Shown here: positions 22,400 to 34,320 of the stretch, in pieces
Position numbering within the stretch: position 1 is the stretch's first letter
How the letters are laid out: the number at the start of each line of letters is the position of its first letter
Source of the DNA: Meconema thalassinum
Lineage: Eukaryota > Arthropoda > Insecta > Orthoptera > Tettigoniidae
Direction: 5' to 3'
Assembly: GCA_946902985.2 (NCBI GenBank)
Contig: OX336392.1
Span: 16,528,716-16,592,715, forward strand
DNA length: 64,000 bases
Notes under the pieces: model-generated
Told to the model about the DNA's origin: nothing
What the model saw: only the letters and a program-made list of their open reading frames with translations
The model's database searches: none
Program-made: the position numbers and the translations under genes

Positions 22400-23090
22400 T
22401 ATGATATCCTGCAATTCCTTTTTTTAAATATATTTGTTATTCCATAGATTTCATTGGATATATCCTTATCCTTATCTTTGAATTCTCTTTGAAGTGTCGA
22501 TGCCGGTTTATTCTTTATTTTATTTAAAGTGTTATTCACGAAATTCATACTATATCCATTGAGTTCAGCGACAGTATAAAATGTATTTATTTCATGAATG
22601 TAATCTTTAGACTTCATGGGGGGTATTGATAAGTCTGTAAAACATCAATATTTGTTTGTGATCCTGGATGTAAGGAATCCTTGTTAGATGTTGTGGTTTT
22701 TCTGAATATCTTGTAAATAAAAGATCATTGCTTCTTGTAATTGTGATATCAAGATAGTTTAAGTTTCCATTCTTTTCCGATTCCAAAGTATACTGGAATT
22801 TTGGTTCTAAAATTTTTACTTTTTTTTAACAAGTTATCAATACTGACTACATCATTGTTTATAACAACGAATGTATCATCTACATACCTTCCCCAAAAAC
22901 CTAAACCAGGTATTTTGCTGGGTCGATGCAAATGCTGGCTATGATACTGGACGTTGGTGAACCCATTCCCAAACTGTCCATTTGTTTATATAATTTGTCG
23001 TTAAATTTGAAAAAATTGTTTTCCAAAGTGAATGTTAGAAGGGTTACGAATTCAGTAATTTTGTTTTAAGTTACACTGTAATTCTTAAAC
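22400..23090 (-). pseudogene. Penelope-like element RT fragment
   Basis: On the minus strand 22931-22749 reads GFWGRYVDDTFVVINND, the RT catalytic YVDD box in a Penelope-like context. A later frame (22617-22330) contains YIHEINTFYTVAELNGYSMN and NFVNNTLNKIKNK, typical of the segment after the RT palm in this group. Frames are interrupted between them. A hammerhead-like motif sits just upstream at 23112-23138 on the same strand. The fragment is inserted antisense in the CRTC intron, starting about 25 bp beyond the exon donor. Confidence 0.75.
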
Positions 23091-23111
23091 GCCTCTTAAT
23101 TAACGGTACAT

Positions 23112-23138
23112 GTTTCGGTCATTTGGGACCATCATAGC
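23112..23138 (-). ncRNA. Decayed hammerhead-like motif (Penelope terminal region)
   Basis: The minus strand reads CTATGATGGTCCCAAATGAC then CGAAACATGTA. GGTC and GACC form a stem before GAAAC, and ACATGT is the very short palindromic stem III seen in retroelement hammerheads. The first core box is one base short of CTGATGA, so catalysis is doubtful. Confidence 0.5.
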
Positions 23139-23329
23139 TTTTTTGTTTAATATATTTTTTTTATATGAAGAAACAAATTGTATTGAAAAGTGGTTAATAA
23201 TTACAGTGTTATTATAAAATGCATAAACATTAACCATCATGACAATGGTAATAATTAATATCCGTGTTGACTGATAGTATTATACCGCCTTGTCAAACAC
23301 TAAAGAATGTTGTTTAATTACTGCTTATA

Positions 23330-23990
23330 CAGGGCGCCCGAGAATGTTGTCCGCAGTGGGTACGTGCAGCTGTGAGTGGTTGAGTCATGAGTTTAGTTGG
23401 CTGCACTGTGTCCTTCAAAGTGGGACTCCCACCTGTGGGCTGTCAGTGTGTATTGCGATAAGCGAGCGAGCCTGCATGTCTTCAGTGTGTATTACAGTAA
23501 GCAAGCGTTCAGATAGATTATTGGAAGAGTAAACAGTATACAGGCGGTAATGTTTACTACTGAAGAGAGAGGTTATTTTGGTGGAATAAGTTTTTCGCGA
23601 AGGCGATCGGTTTACAGAAAATGTAAAATTAAGATTTCAGGCGTGGTTTCCTAATTCAAAGTGTCCAAACCGTGATACCGTTTGGGATTTGATGAGTAAA
23701 TTTCGTGTGACTGGCTCAGTTCACGATGTACCGGGAACAGGCAGGCCTACGCTTTTAACAGACGAAAAACTTGATGAAATCTCCGATATAATGCTGCGTA
23801 GTCCAAGTAAATCAACACGAAAATTAGCTCAACAAACAGGAATCTCTAAGTCGACAGCACATAAAGCTGTAAGAGACGAGCTTCAGTTGTTCCCTTATAA
23901 AGTTACCGTGGTTCATGAATTAAAACAAACTGATTACGGAAAAAGAGTGATGTACTGTGAATGGTTCCAGCATCTGGTATGAATGGCTGT
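23330..23990 (+). pseudogene. mariner-type transposase fragment (DNA-binding part)
   Basis: The left end is TA followed by CAGGGCGCCCGAGAATG (23328 on), a Tc1/mariner-style terminus. From about 23590 the frame reads VFREGDRFTENVKLRFQAWF, then SKFRVTGSVHDVPGTGRPT, and a helix-turn-helix block RSPSKSTRKLAQQTGISKST followed by VTVVHELKQTDYGKRV. This is the paired HTH region of an IS630/Tc1/mariner-type transposase. A TAA precedes VFREGD, and the catalytic domain is missing because the copy stops near 23990. It lies in the CRTC intron. Confidence 0.82.
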
Positions 23991-24101
23991 GGTGAGTACA
24001 AAGTTTACTGTTTATTTGTTATGATGCAAGCGGCAGCAGTGCTACCAACGTAACTGCTGTAGGTGCTGCGGAGAACATTCCCGGACTCGCTGTACGCACA
24101 T

Positions 24102-24130
24102 GTTTCGGTGTTCAGTAACACTCTCGTCAG
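24102..24130 (-). ncRNA. Hammerhead-like motif
   Basis: Minus strand: CTGACGA (24130-24124), AG, GTGTT-ACTG-AACAC hairpin, then CGAAACATGTG. This has the full core order CUGANGA - stem II - GAAA with a perfect 5-bp stem II. The base after ACATGT is G, whereas active hammerheads need A, C or U at the cleavage position. Stem I partners are not obvious. Confidence 0.55.
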
Positions 24131-24151
24131 AGTGGATTGAATTATAATAAT

Positions 24152-24902
24152 CTTAAAACTAAGTTTACAAAGATAAAAAAGAAAATGGATATGCTTGCAA
24201 CACACTATTAGACATTTAAATGAAAAGAAAGCTCACAAAAACAATTAGAAAATATAAGAATAAATAACAATAGATTGAACACAAATGTACCTTAAAGGAC
24301 TGCTTGTTAATAAACATGTTTTGATTCTAGTCGCTGCTATATGATGTATCTTCCAGTTATATCACGATCACTACAGTGTGGTTTAATATTATCGGACGTA
24401 ATATGACTAGAAATCAACCTTAATGGATTCGGCAGTCTGTATCACTTTGATGTGGTCTAACCTTAACATTTTCAAATGAAACATACTTGTCAGTTACCAT
24501 GTTGTTAATAGATTAGTGAAAGATGTAAAATGTTGATGGTATAAAATTATCTAACCTTGAAATAATCCAGAAGATTCCTATTGGTTGGATCGTTCTGTTG
24601 AAATTAGCTGTCCAATTTGGTAATGCAGTACATAATCTTAATCCAAACTGACCTGGAATTTTATATATATATATATATATGTCGTATGAAACAATTTTGA
24701 TATTGCCAAGCCAAAATATAATGTATGGTTACTTTGAGAATAAAACAACCAACATTCATGAAACAGTGGGCAACAAATTGGAATATGCAAATGTAATAAA
24801 TTGTGACAATAATATGTAATAATCTAATTGTTTTTGTGAGCTTTGTTTTTATTTAAATATCTAATAGTGTTTCTCTTTTATCTTTGTAAACTTAGTTTTA
24901 AG
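24152..24902. mobile_element. ~750-bp element with ~85-bp inverted ends
   Basis: The left arm (24152-24253) begins CTTAAAACTAAGTTTACAAA and includes CACTATTAGA(C/T)ATTTAAAT and CTCACAAAAACAATTAGA. The right arm (24818-24902) is its reverse complement with few changes. The left arm has an extra ~18 bp (ATGGATATGCTTGC region). No protein is encoded between the arms. A (TA)n run lies at 24662-24680. It could be a foldback/MITE-like element or the inverted junction of two Penelope ends. Confidence 0.65.
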
Positions 24903-26535
24903 TGTCCCGTATAAATAAGACTAATGCCGGATTTTACCCGATATGTGGATGTGTGGGTTTGGTACTCATCGGCCAATGTGGTCTACAACCTGACAGACCT
25001 TGCTTACTCTGCTACGTATGTTTTGGGGTTAGCATAACCTGTCTTTCCTTAGGGGAGTGTTTCACCTCTGTTGAGTGCTGCCCAACCAATCTACGTTCCT
25101 GTAGTATTCGTGAAGAAATGTATATTCTTACTTCTGACCAAGCATTGGTACTACGATGCTGCTTCTCAATATGGTTCAAGTTGCTCAATCAATTCTCTTA
25201 CTATTCAATCAAAGTGTCGTATATATAATTTAATTAAATGAAAGACGATTTCATATAAAACAACAACAGAGAAATATATTCTTTAAACAGAACAAATACA
25301 AATGCCAGACAGGCTAGAGGAAAGAACAAATCATTAAAATATACTCTAGTCAAATAATATTTTCCAATGGCGGCTAATAATGATACGCCGTTTGGCAACC
25401 TTGCATCCAAGCACTAAAATGGGAATCTGAACCTTCAGGAAATCGCGTGATAATTACATTTCACCAAACAATTATTTCATAGTTGTTTCCAAACTCGCGT
25501 CTCAGATAGACGTCAGATCAACTATTCACTCGGCCAGTTAATACTTCAATTCTGACCAATCCAAACAAATGACGATCAGCCATAGATAACATAATTATTT
25601 TGTCGGCGAGAAAATTGGCAAGATATAACCAAAACTTAGGTCAAATATAAAGTAATGGGCCCAATTTAAAATAAAACAAATCACCACAAGAATGAAGGTA
25701 TTCTGGCTATACTAGCCTCGTAGTTAAAACATAAAGCAGCAAAACTGGTCAGACGACACCTGACTATGAATTCAATAACTCGAAATAATAAAATTATTAT
25801 ATGGCCCGGAAACACTCCGAAACCGCTGCGAATAGATTAATCTTAATATTCTTCATTACCTTTCTATCTCCAACGATGCGTTTATGGCCACCGAGGCCTG
25901 GCCTACGGTACACTTTCGACCAATTCAGGTCCCCATAGTTGAATGCTTGTGACTCAGCACCCCTGTTGCTGCTTGCTCATGCGCAGTGAACAGAAGTTGT
26001 CACAGAAACAAATGAAAAGTCGTACGCGTATTACGCGTTGCCAACTGTTACCAAAACACCCAAGCACCTTACCTAATGAGCTTCAACTCAAGTTACAGAA
26101 ATTTAAGTTGGCATTTGCATGACATTATGAGATGTCACATGCCCATTGGTTCTTCGACTACAATGCACAATCAGAAGTATAAGTTACATAAAACATGCAA
26201 CAGAAGTGGTACAGCACCATCATAGTAAATATACAATAATTTCAGTTACATGCAACATTCAGACATTGACATGCACAATTACATTTCCAAATATTTTCAG
26301 TGGCATGCAGTAGCAATTGTGTCTACTAGCATGCATTTTTAAATTCTTTTAAGGGGAAGCTAATAATTCTTTATTTCTTCTTTTTCCTAAAACGGGGTTT
26401 GAAAATTAAAGATTATTGGGAAAATTTTCCATTTTGAGTTCCGTATTGACTTTACAACTATCAAATGGGGTTGTTTGTTCTCCGCCCAATCAATACCTTT
26501 AAATACTATAATTTTCACAGTTTATTGTTACTTGG
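24903..26535. other. unassigned CRTC intron sequence
   Basis: No exon or known repeat was recognised. The region is AT-rich with short open frames without motifs. Confidence 0.4.
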
Positions 26536-26539
26536 AAAT

Positions 26540-26569
26540 GTTTCGGGCCATACCTGGGCCCTTCTTCAG
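26540..26569 (-). ncRNA. Hammerhead-like motif downstream of a Penelope fragment
   Basis: Minus strand: CTGAAGA, a GGGCC-caggtat-GGCCC hairpin (stem II), then CGAAACATTTC. Core order and spacing match a hammerhead ribozyme. It lies about 0.75 kb after the antisense Penelope coding fragment at 27290-28180 and on the same strand. Confidence 0.55.
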
Positions 26570-27289
26570 CCTTGAATAGTTTCCAAAAAATCCATTAAAA
26601 GACATGCATTTAAAATAGACAACACTCTTAAAATACTTAAAGGTATAAATACATAAAAACAACATTAAAATACTCATTTGGAAAGAGAATGAAAACATAA
26701 AGATAAAACATTTCTTCATCATACATATTCTTGAAGTTTGCTATTTTTGGTTGTTTAATAGCGGTAAGTAACCATTTTGCTGAACAAAAAACTAATATGT
26801 CTGTAAGTTACGCTGATTTAGTCCTTTTAGTGACCCAATTATGCTGGATATTCTAGGGCTTAACATGTTTTGGCCTTTGCAAAACTAAGAATTCTTCTTG
26901 GTTTATGTAGTGCTTGAGCGGAGATGCCACTGTTCAACCACAACCATACAGACACACACTCAAGCATCCTATCTCAGCATTCATTCATACAATCCCTTTG
27001 TACAAGAAACATTGAAATAATTATTACAGAAAAAACAAAACTATCTACAGTAAACAGAAAAAGACAAAAACATAAAATAAAAGATATGAAGGAAAAGTTC
27101 AGAAACTGGGAAAAAAGTAATACAAGAGTGACATTCGAGGATCTAGATAACAGCAAACAAAAAATACAATACTTCAGTCGCTCGTCCATTCAATCAATCA
27201 ACCATTCATTCAACCACATGTTCAATCAATCAACGTAAATAGAAAAAACACAACATGCATACACTATTTTACAGCCCACTTGAGATGTT

Positions 27290-28180
27290 TCTCATAATAG
27301 TTGATAGAGAGTCGAAGTAGCACTTTTACTCTCCATCAAGCTGTATGTTGACTGCAACCGGATCAGACATGAATTTTTGTGCACATTAATTCTCGATCTG
27401 ACCCCATCGAACGTGTGCTTCCGTCTGGTGGTTCTGTGAGGGACGTGAAAACCCAAGTCAGCTAGCAACTGATTAGTCAATTCCGCCATTTACCAGCTTC
27501 CAAAGGAATCTCACGTCACCCACTGTGCGCCGACTGCTAAGTGTATTTCGTTTGTGAATTTTAGATAGGGCTCTTAGTGTTGATAGCTTGGGGTTCATTT
27601 TGGCAAAATGCCTTCTTGTCGGTGTGGTCAAAAAGAAATACGATGTTTTGAAATAAATGTTTCTTCTTTCTTTGTAGTATTTTGATAATGTTTCCATGTA
27701 AAAAGTGTTAACGTATGTGCCTTCATCACGAATAACTGTTATGTTTCCTTTATCTGCTTTAGTGGTTATTAATTTGTTATTACGAGCCTTATCTTCGATG
27801 TTTTTAATGATTGGGATGCGAGTGTGGTCATGCGTTATCATTTTATTAAGTTGGGTTTTGGCTTCATGTCGTAATGAATATTGTTTGTCGGGAAATTCGC
27901 TTGTTGCCGTTTCTATTTCAGCTACGGTTTGTTTTAGATTTTGGATGTTGTTTTTTTTAGGCCAATTTTGTTTGGGATATTTACTTATTTCATCTTTGGT
28001 GAACGTGGTTGTAGAAAGGTTTTGCACTGGGCAAATAGAATTACGTGGTGTGATTGGACTTATGATTTTTGTCTCTTGTCGTGATTTACATTCTCTTTGT
28101 TCTTTATGGAAAGTTAATTTGTTATTAACAGGAAGTTCTTTCTTTTCATTAGCTTTGGATCACTAACTTCTCCTGGAATA
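27290..28180 (-). pseudogene. Penelope-like element, N-terminal coding fragment
   Basis: The minus-strand frame 28027-27473 (184 codons) reads MQNLSTTTFTKDEISKYP, KNNIQNLKQTVAEIE, then NNKLITTKADKGNITVI and KMNPKLSTLRALSKIHK. The KADKGN(A/I)(V/T)VI motif and the 'LPKIHK'-like motif mark the start of the RT domain in Penelope-like elements. The frame continues loosely to 27290. The palm with YVDD is missing, so the copy is truncated. It lies antisense in the CRTC intron. Confidence 0.72.
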
Positions 28181-28644
28181 GGGTCCATTGTAATTTTGAG
28201 AGGGTATTAAAGGCAAGTGTAGGGTGTAGGATTGTTGGGATGTATAGAAATCTTAATTCATCTCTTAGCCATATTCTGTTAACCTTATTGAAAAGAAAGA
28301 GGTTATGCTGAGTGTAGCACTTGCCAGGGTGTGAATGTCACTGCAAACTGCAGTCGACATCACTTTCATCTAAAAATCCTGCTACAGTATTTGTTTCGCA
28401 CAACCTTCTAACGCACCCATGTTGCTTCACAACCGCTGATTTCAAACACCTCTGTATGAGGCTTGGTTCACGGTGTCACCTGAAGCATAGTGTACCAAGA
28501 CAGTAGAGTTCTAGCTCCAGGTGTGACACAACAAAGAATCCTCTCTCGCAGCACGATTGCTAAGTATTAATATTTCAATTAAAATATTTCAAAAATATGT
28601 TTCATATTTAAATGTAAGCTATTTCTCTGTGTATTTGAATGCAT

Positions 28645-28955
28645 TTGCCGGCCCCGTGGTGTTGGGGTAGCGTGCCTGCCTCTCACCCGGAGGCCCTGGG
28701 TTTGATTCCCGGCTCCGTGAGGGATTTTAGAGACTAACACGAGGGCTGGAACGGGGTGCACTCAGCCTCGTGAGGACAATTGTGTAGCTGTCTGACGGTG
28801 AGGCAGTGCCCTGATCACTAAGACAGAGATTGACAGCCAAGGGAACCCGATGCGTTGATCATGCGTCACCCCAATATCTGCAGGCCAAATGGCGGGGCAG
28901 CGGTCGCATGGTCGGCCTAGGCCCTTCACGGGCTGTAGTGCCAGGGGTTATTATT
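28645..28955 (+). repeat. tRNA-headed SINE (full-length-looking)
   Basis: The head GGCCCCGTGGTGTTGGGGTA, GCGTGCCTGCCTCTCACCCG and GGTTTGATTCCC carries tRNA-like box A and box B promoter elements for RNA polymerase III. It is followed by a body with CTCAGCCTCGTGAGGAC, GTCTGACGGTGAGGCAG and CAGCGGTCGCATGGTCGGCC, ending GGGCTGTAGTGCCAGGGG and a short ATT-rich tail. This is a distinct family from the SINEs at 54090-54325 and 54850-55150. Confidence 0.88.
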
Positions 28956-29119
28956 ATATTACTATTTGATTGCATTTAATACTTACATTTAGAAAAGTAT
29001 CTGTGTATTGACAGTGCTCATACGCTCAGTGAATTTGTGTGTGTGCATCTATAAATTATTTTCTTCTGTTATTAATCGACGAGGTTATGGCTAACAGGTA
29101 AATCTGGTTTTATTTGCAG

Positions 29120-29337
29120 ACTTTTCCTCCAGTACTGGTGATGATCTCTCTAGACATGAATTTGTGAAGGATTTGGGTTCAGCCATGTCGGGATCATTCG
29201 ACACAGACTTAGACGAGACACTGCGGGAAGGTTTGGATCCAATTGATTTTGCAGGTCTCCAGATGTTGACAGATCCTGATATGAATGTGATTACGGACCC
29301 TTCAACTGAGGACAATTTCCGATTAGACAGGTTGTAG
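29120..29337 (+). CDS. Crtc: CRTC terminal coding exon (transactivation domain)
   Basis: The acceptor TTTTATTTGCAG ends at 29119. The first two bases complete the Asp codon begun in the previous exon. The exon reads DFSSSTGDDLSRHEFVKDLG, an acidic stretch SFDTDLDETLREGLDP, then FAGLQMLTDPDMN and ends TDPSTEDNFRLDRL followed by TAG at 29335. The (L/M)LxDPDM and EDxFRxDRL endings are hallmarks of the CRTC C-terminal transactivation domain. Only the last ~140 residues of the protein are in this window. No frameshift or stop is present, so the gene looks functional. Confidence 0.95.
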
Positions 29338-30305
29338 TAGTGGCATAATAATAAACCGTGTGTGTTTGAGGTGAGTGGATGTACCCATTGTGTGCCATTC
29401 GTAGTGTCCAAATGGGGTGAACATGATGCATCACTCAGCTTGGCAGACAGCATGTAGTAGACCCTTCAAATTGTAAAGAGCTGATCTTTTTATATTTTTT
29501 TAAGAAGCTTTACCAAAAGAAAAGAAAAAAAAATACAGAAGACAAAATTGATCCACTCAATGAGATTAACATTCCTTAATCTGAATACTTAATTTTTTGA
29601 ATGTGGATTGTGGTAAGCATGTCATGTGTTCTGCCTCCGTATGTTGTTTGTTGTTGATATGAATCCACTGTGAGCTGCTACTTTAATATTGGGTTTATTT
29701 CATGTTTTCTGTTATTGCGTGACAAGAAAAATTTGCCACCCTCTGCAAGTCTTACGATTTGTATTCGACAGTAGAAGACTTACGAAGATTTTCCTGGCTA
29801 ATTGTGTGTTAAAGTGGAAAACGGAATCCTCATTGTGCTAGACACTCCCCGATATAGAGTGCGTTGCAAATGTGAATATGGGGCTTCTTATACTAAACGT
29901 ACTGCAGAAGAGATGTCACTATAATGTACCTTAAATCCAATGCAATTTTCAAGCAAGACTTAAATCAGAAGCTGACAGTTATTGATGGTGTTTTCCATGA
30001 AACTCATAAATTAGGGATGAGAGGATGGCTGTATTGGTTTGCGTTTTTGAGATGAATTTTGGCATAGAATAATTGAAACTGTGCCAATGGATAAAAAAAG
30101 AGACTCCTAGTGGTAATGCAAGAAATGGGAGGAGGATGGGGGAGTCAGGTTGTTGAAAAACGAAACTACCTTTTTATCTGCAATGATGTGTTTCACCAAC
30201 CTGGCTTGGTGAAATGAACTATCCCCATCTTTCACCTATATTATCCTGGTGATTTAAGCATTGTTTTTAATGGGAGTGTATGAATAAAGCCATTGCTGGA
30301 TTTTA
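29338..30305 (+). other. Crtc: CRTC 3' UTR, candidate polyadenylation signal at 30283
   Basis: After the stop codon the sequence is AT-rich without recognised transposons. AATAAA occurs at 30283-30288 in GTATGAATAAAGCC, a plausible poly(A) signal about 950 bp past the stop. The true end may lie elsewhere in 30.3-32.3 kb. Confidence 0.35.
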
Positions 30306-32389
30306 AAAAAAATGGAATTTGTTTGTGAAACCGACAATTTTACCTCTGGTTTTCTATTTTGTCACTTGTTATTCTGTTCATAAAGGAATTTTAAACTCTC
30401 ACTATCATCTTCAGGGAGTGAGTGTGACAATTTCCATCTAGAATATGGGAAATGCTCTTTAAACTTTTGTCTGATCCCTGATTTAATATTTTGAGAACAA
30501 AAAGTATCATAGTTAATAAAACATATGAAAATGATTGAAGTTTATTAAAATTATAAAATTAGATTTCATACCTGTAAAGCAAGATCTGATTTCATTTTAA
30601 CTTAAAATACAGAGCAGTTAATATTCAGGTGCATTTGTTCAGTCTCTCGCCATAATGTGCATGCTTTTCCCATACGTGTTCTTTTCATTCTGATAGACTT
30701 TTAAAAGAATATTACCGAGGGATCTAATGATTTATACCAATTCCTCTCTCATTGTGTTCCTGATATACCCCCCTCCCCAAGTGAAAAAAGATTGAAGCAA
30801 TGGTAAATTTCAACCAGCCTTGATATAACTCCTCTTATCTGTGATCAAAATCAGGCTACCTGTGAATCAAAGTATGCCTAAAAATACACCACAAAATGGA
30901 CCAGTTTAAAGTGTTCCTAGTTTCTTCATCATTTACAGTACTTTTAACTTTGTTGTTGTTTGCAATCTTCACATCCCTAATTTTGTTTTGTCTCCATTAT
31001 TGAGAAATTTTAATTTATATTTTTTTAAATGTAAATGAGTGCCATGACATGTGATGTGTGTTACTGTGTGAACTCTTTCTTCTGGTCGCAGTCATTCAAC
31101 TTGGCACTTTTACTATGAAAATGCTCAAATTTTATAGTCCTCTCTTTTGCTATTTTCTTTGTACACACTAGAACATCTTGCTAGTAGTCTCCTTTTTATG
31201 TTCTGTCTTTCATTGATACGGTTGTTGTATGCATGGAACGCACAGGTTAATCATACGGATTGATGAAAAGACACATATTACATATTTTATTCAATGTTAT
31301 ATTACGAGTGATAGCCTACTTTTCTTGTGTTACCGTGTTTGTTATTGTTTCTTTCCCTTACTCTCAGTTTTCTGTCGAAACTGTAGAAACTTTTTTTTTC
31401 TTTTTCTCCTGTATTTACCGTGTTATTGGCTGTTGTATGGAAGTTTATATGTGATTATAATTATCAGTTAAAAATAATATTTAATGAATACTGTGTTGAA
31501 AAGTAAATTTATTTTTATAAACTATATAAAATTTTTATTGACTTATTGTTTTTTACTTTCTGTAGAATTTTCTTTATTCTCTGATGTGTGACGTGTTGTT
31601 GGCATTGCATGTAGTTATCTTTATTACCTCATCCCTGTTACAACTTTTCCTCAGAATTTCCAATACATTTTGGCTAGTTATGAAGTGCTGCACACTTTTT
31701 CAGAGGTTCAGTAAATGTATTTTGACTTTAAAAACAATTTATGACTGTTGTCCAAAACATAATGTGCAATAGATAGTCTCGTACATACAAAAAGATGAAA
31801 AACGCACAAATTTAACTATGTTATGTCTGTTACATCAATTATTATAATACATTCTGTGTATAATAGTTCTCAAGTACCATTATATTCACGTATATTAAAG
31901 ATATGATCATTAGATTATGAATTCATGTGGAATTAGCATAAGTCATTAAAATGTTCTATCAAATGAATATAGATAACGTTTTTGATAAATCTGTATGATT
32001 ACTGAGAACGCATGTCAGTATCCAGTCATTTGTTCATTATTTTTCTTCCTTAAAGAGTGCTACACTTTGTATATAAAAGTTCCAGGTTATAAAATGATAA
32101 CATAAGTCATTGTGAAGTTAGTTTTATATTACTGTTACATTGTTGACAGTAGCAACAATGGTGTCTTTTTCATTAAATCTGAGAATTATTTTAATTATTG
32201 CTGAAAGCAACAAATAAGTGCAATACACTGCATTTGACAGTTTCAGTGCATGGCTCACTTTCCTCTTAAGCTCCGTGATGGGGAAATAAAAGAAGTCTCA
32301 AAGAATATTCTGGCAGTTCTCTTATTTAACAAGTCTATCCATGTTTTCCAAGAACTGTTTCTGAAGAACTTTTATTACATATTAAGTAA
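30306..32389. other. unassigned AT-rich sequence downstream of CRTC
   Basis: No coding region or known repeat was recognised. It may include distal 3' UTR. Confidence 0.4.
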
Positions 32390-34320
32390 AGACCTGCAAA
32401 TAATAATAATAATCATCTAAGGCAACTGAGCTTTTTGTAACGGTTAGTGTCGCAACCCCATGAACTAAGCGGGGCCGTCCCGGACTTGTACTAGCTTCTC
32501 TCAAAGCCTGCAGAATTTGGTTTACCTGCCTGCTTGCTACTCTCCCCCTTGGTCTCGTGCTCTCAATCTTTTTTTCCAGAATTAATTTTGCTAGGTTATC
32601 TCCATCTCTTCTCACAAAGAAGTGAAGGATTGTTTTTGTTGACAATAGAAGAAGTGTTTAATAATGATCATATTAGTTCTCTTTTCATTCTATTTTATGC
32701 GCAGCACCAAAGCTTGAGTGCATCAATATGCTGCTTGACTCTGACTTTGAGGGTCCAAATATCGCAACCATATGAGTAGATGGAAAACACAGATTTTTGT
32801 ACTGTTTTCATTCTGTTTTGCCAGATCTTGATGAGCTCCTTCATAGCCACTCGTCCTAACGTGATCCATCTTCTTATCTCATCTTCACAACTTCCCATAT
32901 CGCAGATGGTTCAGCCAAGATAGACTAAAGAATGCACAACCTCCCGTTCCCTTAATCGACCTGTGCTCCTCGATCAGTTGTCATGAGTTTGGACTTGCTG
33001 ACATTGATGACTAATCCATACGATAGACTAACGGCCTTTACTTTTGTCAGTAGGTTAGCAAGTTCATCTGTGCTGCTGGCTACAAGCTGAGTGGAGGTTA
33101 TTAACCATTCGTCCACCAATTGAGATGCCTTTAGTCCAATCATCAAGACCTTTTCTAATAGCATATTCAGCTTAAATGTTGTCCAGTAGAGGAGATAGGA
33201 CACAAACCTGTCTGACACCTTTTGACGCATTGAAGGAATCGGGAGGTGCCGAAACTTGTCTTAACAACTGCGATGTGATAGTTTTATAGACCTCAGATTA
33301 GTGCTATCAAGTGTGATGGACACTGAACTCTTTAACCCCCTTAGCGTGTACGGCGCAACGGTGCGCCCACTAGCCTGCTACGTTCACAGCGTGTACGGCG
33401 CAAGGGTGCGCCGTCGAATTTGAAACGCCCGCTACGTGGACTTCGTAATAGTAATTTATTTGGTCGTAAGATGGCAGGAAGAGGCAACTTTTGGCTAAAC
33501 TTCGAGCTACTTATTATTGCCAGGAGGTGTCGCATATCTTCACAGTCATTTATTTTTCAGATCTCTGCACACGTGTTCCCGCTTTTGCGGACCGTGAGTT
33601 TGCTTGTAAACATGGCAGGTCGTGGCACAGTTATTGATGACAAAGAAATTTGCTCGATATTGGTGCCAACGAAAGTGATTCAGAGTGTGACAGCGATATA
33701 GAGGATGAGTTCGCTATAACTTCCAGTGAAGATAGTGACGCTGACGATGTAATTCGTGATAGAACGCCAATAAATACGAACACATTAGGCGACTGTGATA
33801 TTGTCCCAGTATTGACGTGCCGCTGACCAGGGATAACCAGGTTATCAATAGTTTAGAATATTATGTTATATGTTGTTCTTATTGTGTGTGTTTTTTGAAA
33901 ACTTTTGCCAGTGCGTTTGGAAATTATAGCGAAATGCATATGACACCGCGCCTACCATTGGGAGTAGGCTAGAAATAATGCACGTTGTGGGTGCAGCCCA
34001 GAGTTTCACAATATCACGCTTGAGGGGTTAAGCACCTGCTATGACGATTCCCAGACAACACAGTCAGAGGCCTTTTTATAGTCGAGGAAGCAGATAAAAA
34101 CGGGGATGCAGTAAACTCGCGATTTCTCTATTATTTGTTTTATGTTGAAAATCTGTTCTCGGCTTCCTTTTCCTTCAACTAAACCTGCCTGCTCTGTGGA
34201 TGTGTGAGGTAGAATGTACAGCTTCAAACATTGGTTCAAGATGAACAAGAAGATTTAAGTTGCATGGGGTATGAGTGCTATAGTTTGGTAGTCAGAGCAG
34301 TTACTGATTAAGGGGATGAA
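32390..34320 (-). pseudogene. LINE-D reverse-transcriptase remnant, split by a piggyBac derivative
   Basis: Minus-strand fragments in order are: AGLVEGKGSREQIFNIKQII and PVFICFLDYKKASDCV (34248-34050, RT motif A region); then, beyond the insertion, ASSTDELANLLTKVKAVSLS and SKSKLMTTDRGAQVD (33090-32955); then RRWITLGRVAMKEL and YSYGCDIWTLKVRVKQ (32870-32720); and finally RRDGDNLAKLILEKKIEST (32610-32550). The YADD box is damaged. Several frame changes and stops exist. The 692-bp element at 33336-34027 interrupts the frame between the two RT parts. Confidence 0.8.
33336..34027 (+). mobile_element. piggyBac deletion derivative (692 bp)
   Basis: The ends are CCCCCTTAGCGTGTACGGCG (from 33336) and, inverted, CCCCTCAAGCGTGATATTG (ending 34027). 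They are flanked by TTAA at 33332-33335 and 34028-34031, the piggyBac target site. A second copy of GCGTGTACGGCGCAA lies at about 33390. Inside, from 33613, an N-terminal fragment reads MAGRGTVIDDKEICSIL and, after a frame change, IEDEFAITSSEDSD, the acidic N terminus typical of piggyBac transposases. The catalytic domain is deleted, so it would need an external transposase. It is inserted in LINE-D. Confidence 0.85.

Noticed and set aside
24662..24680. (TA)n run as a possible regulatory element
   Set aside because: A simple microsatellite with no nearby start site or exon.
27705..28166. 153-codon + strand open frame
   Set aside because: Shadow of the Penelope-like coding frame on the minus strand, which carries recognisable RT motifs.
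28645..28720. tRNA gene
   Set aside because: Box A and box B are present but the sequence continues into a SINE body and does not fold into a plausible cloverleaf with an acceptor stem. The same applies to 53045-53130 antisense and 54260-54325 antisense.
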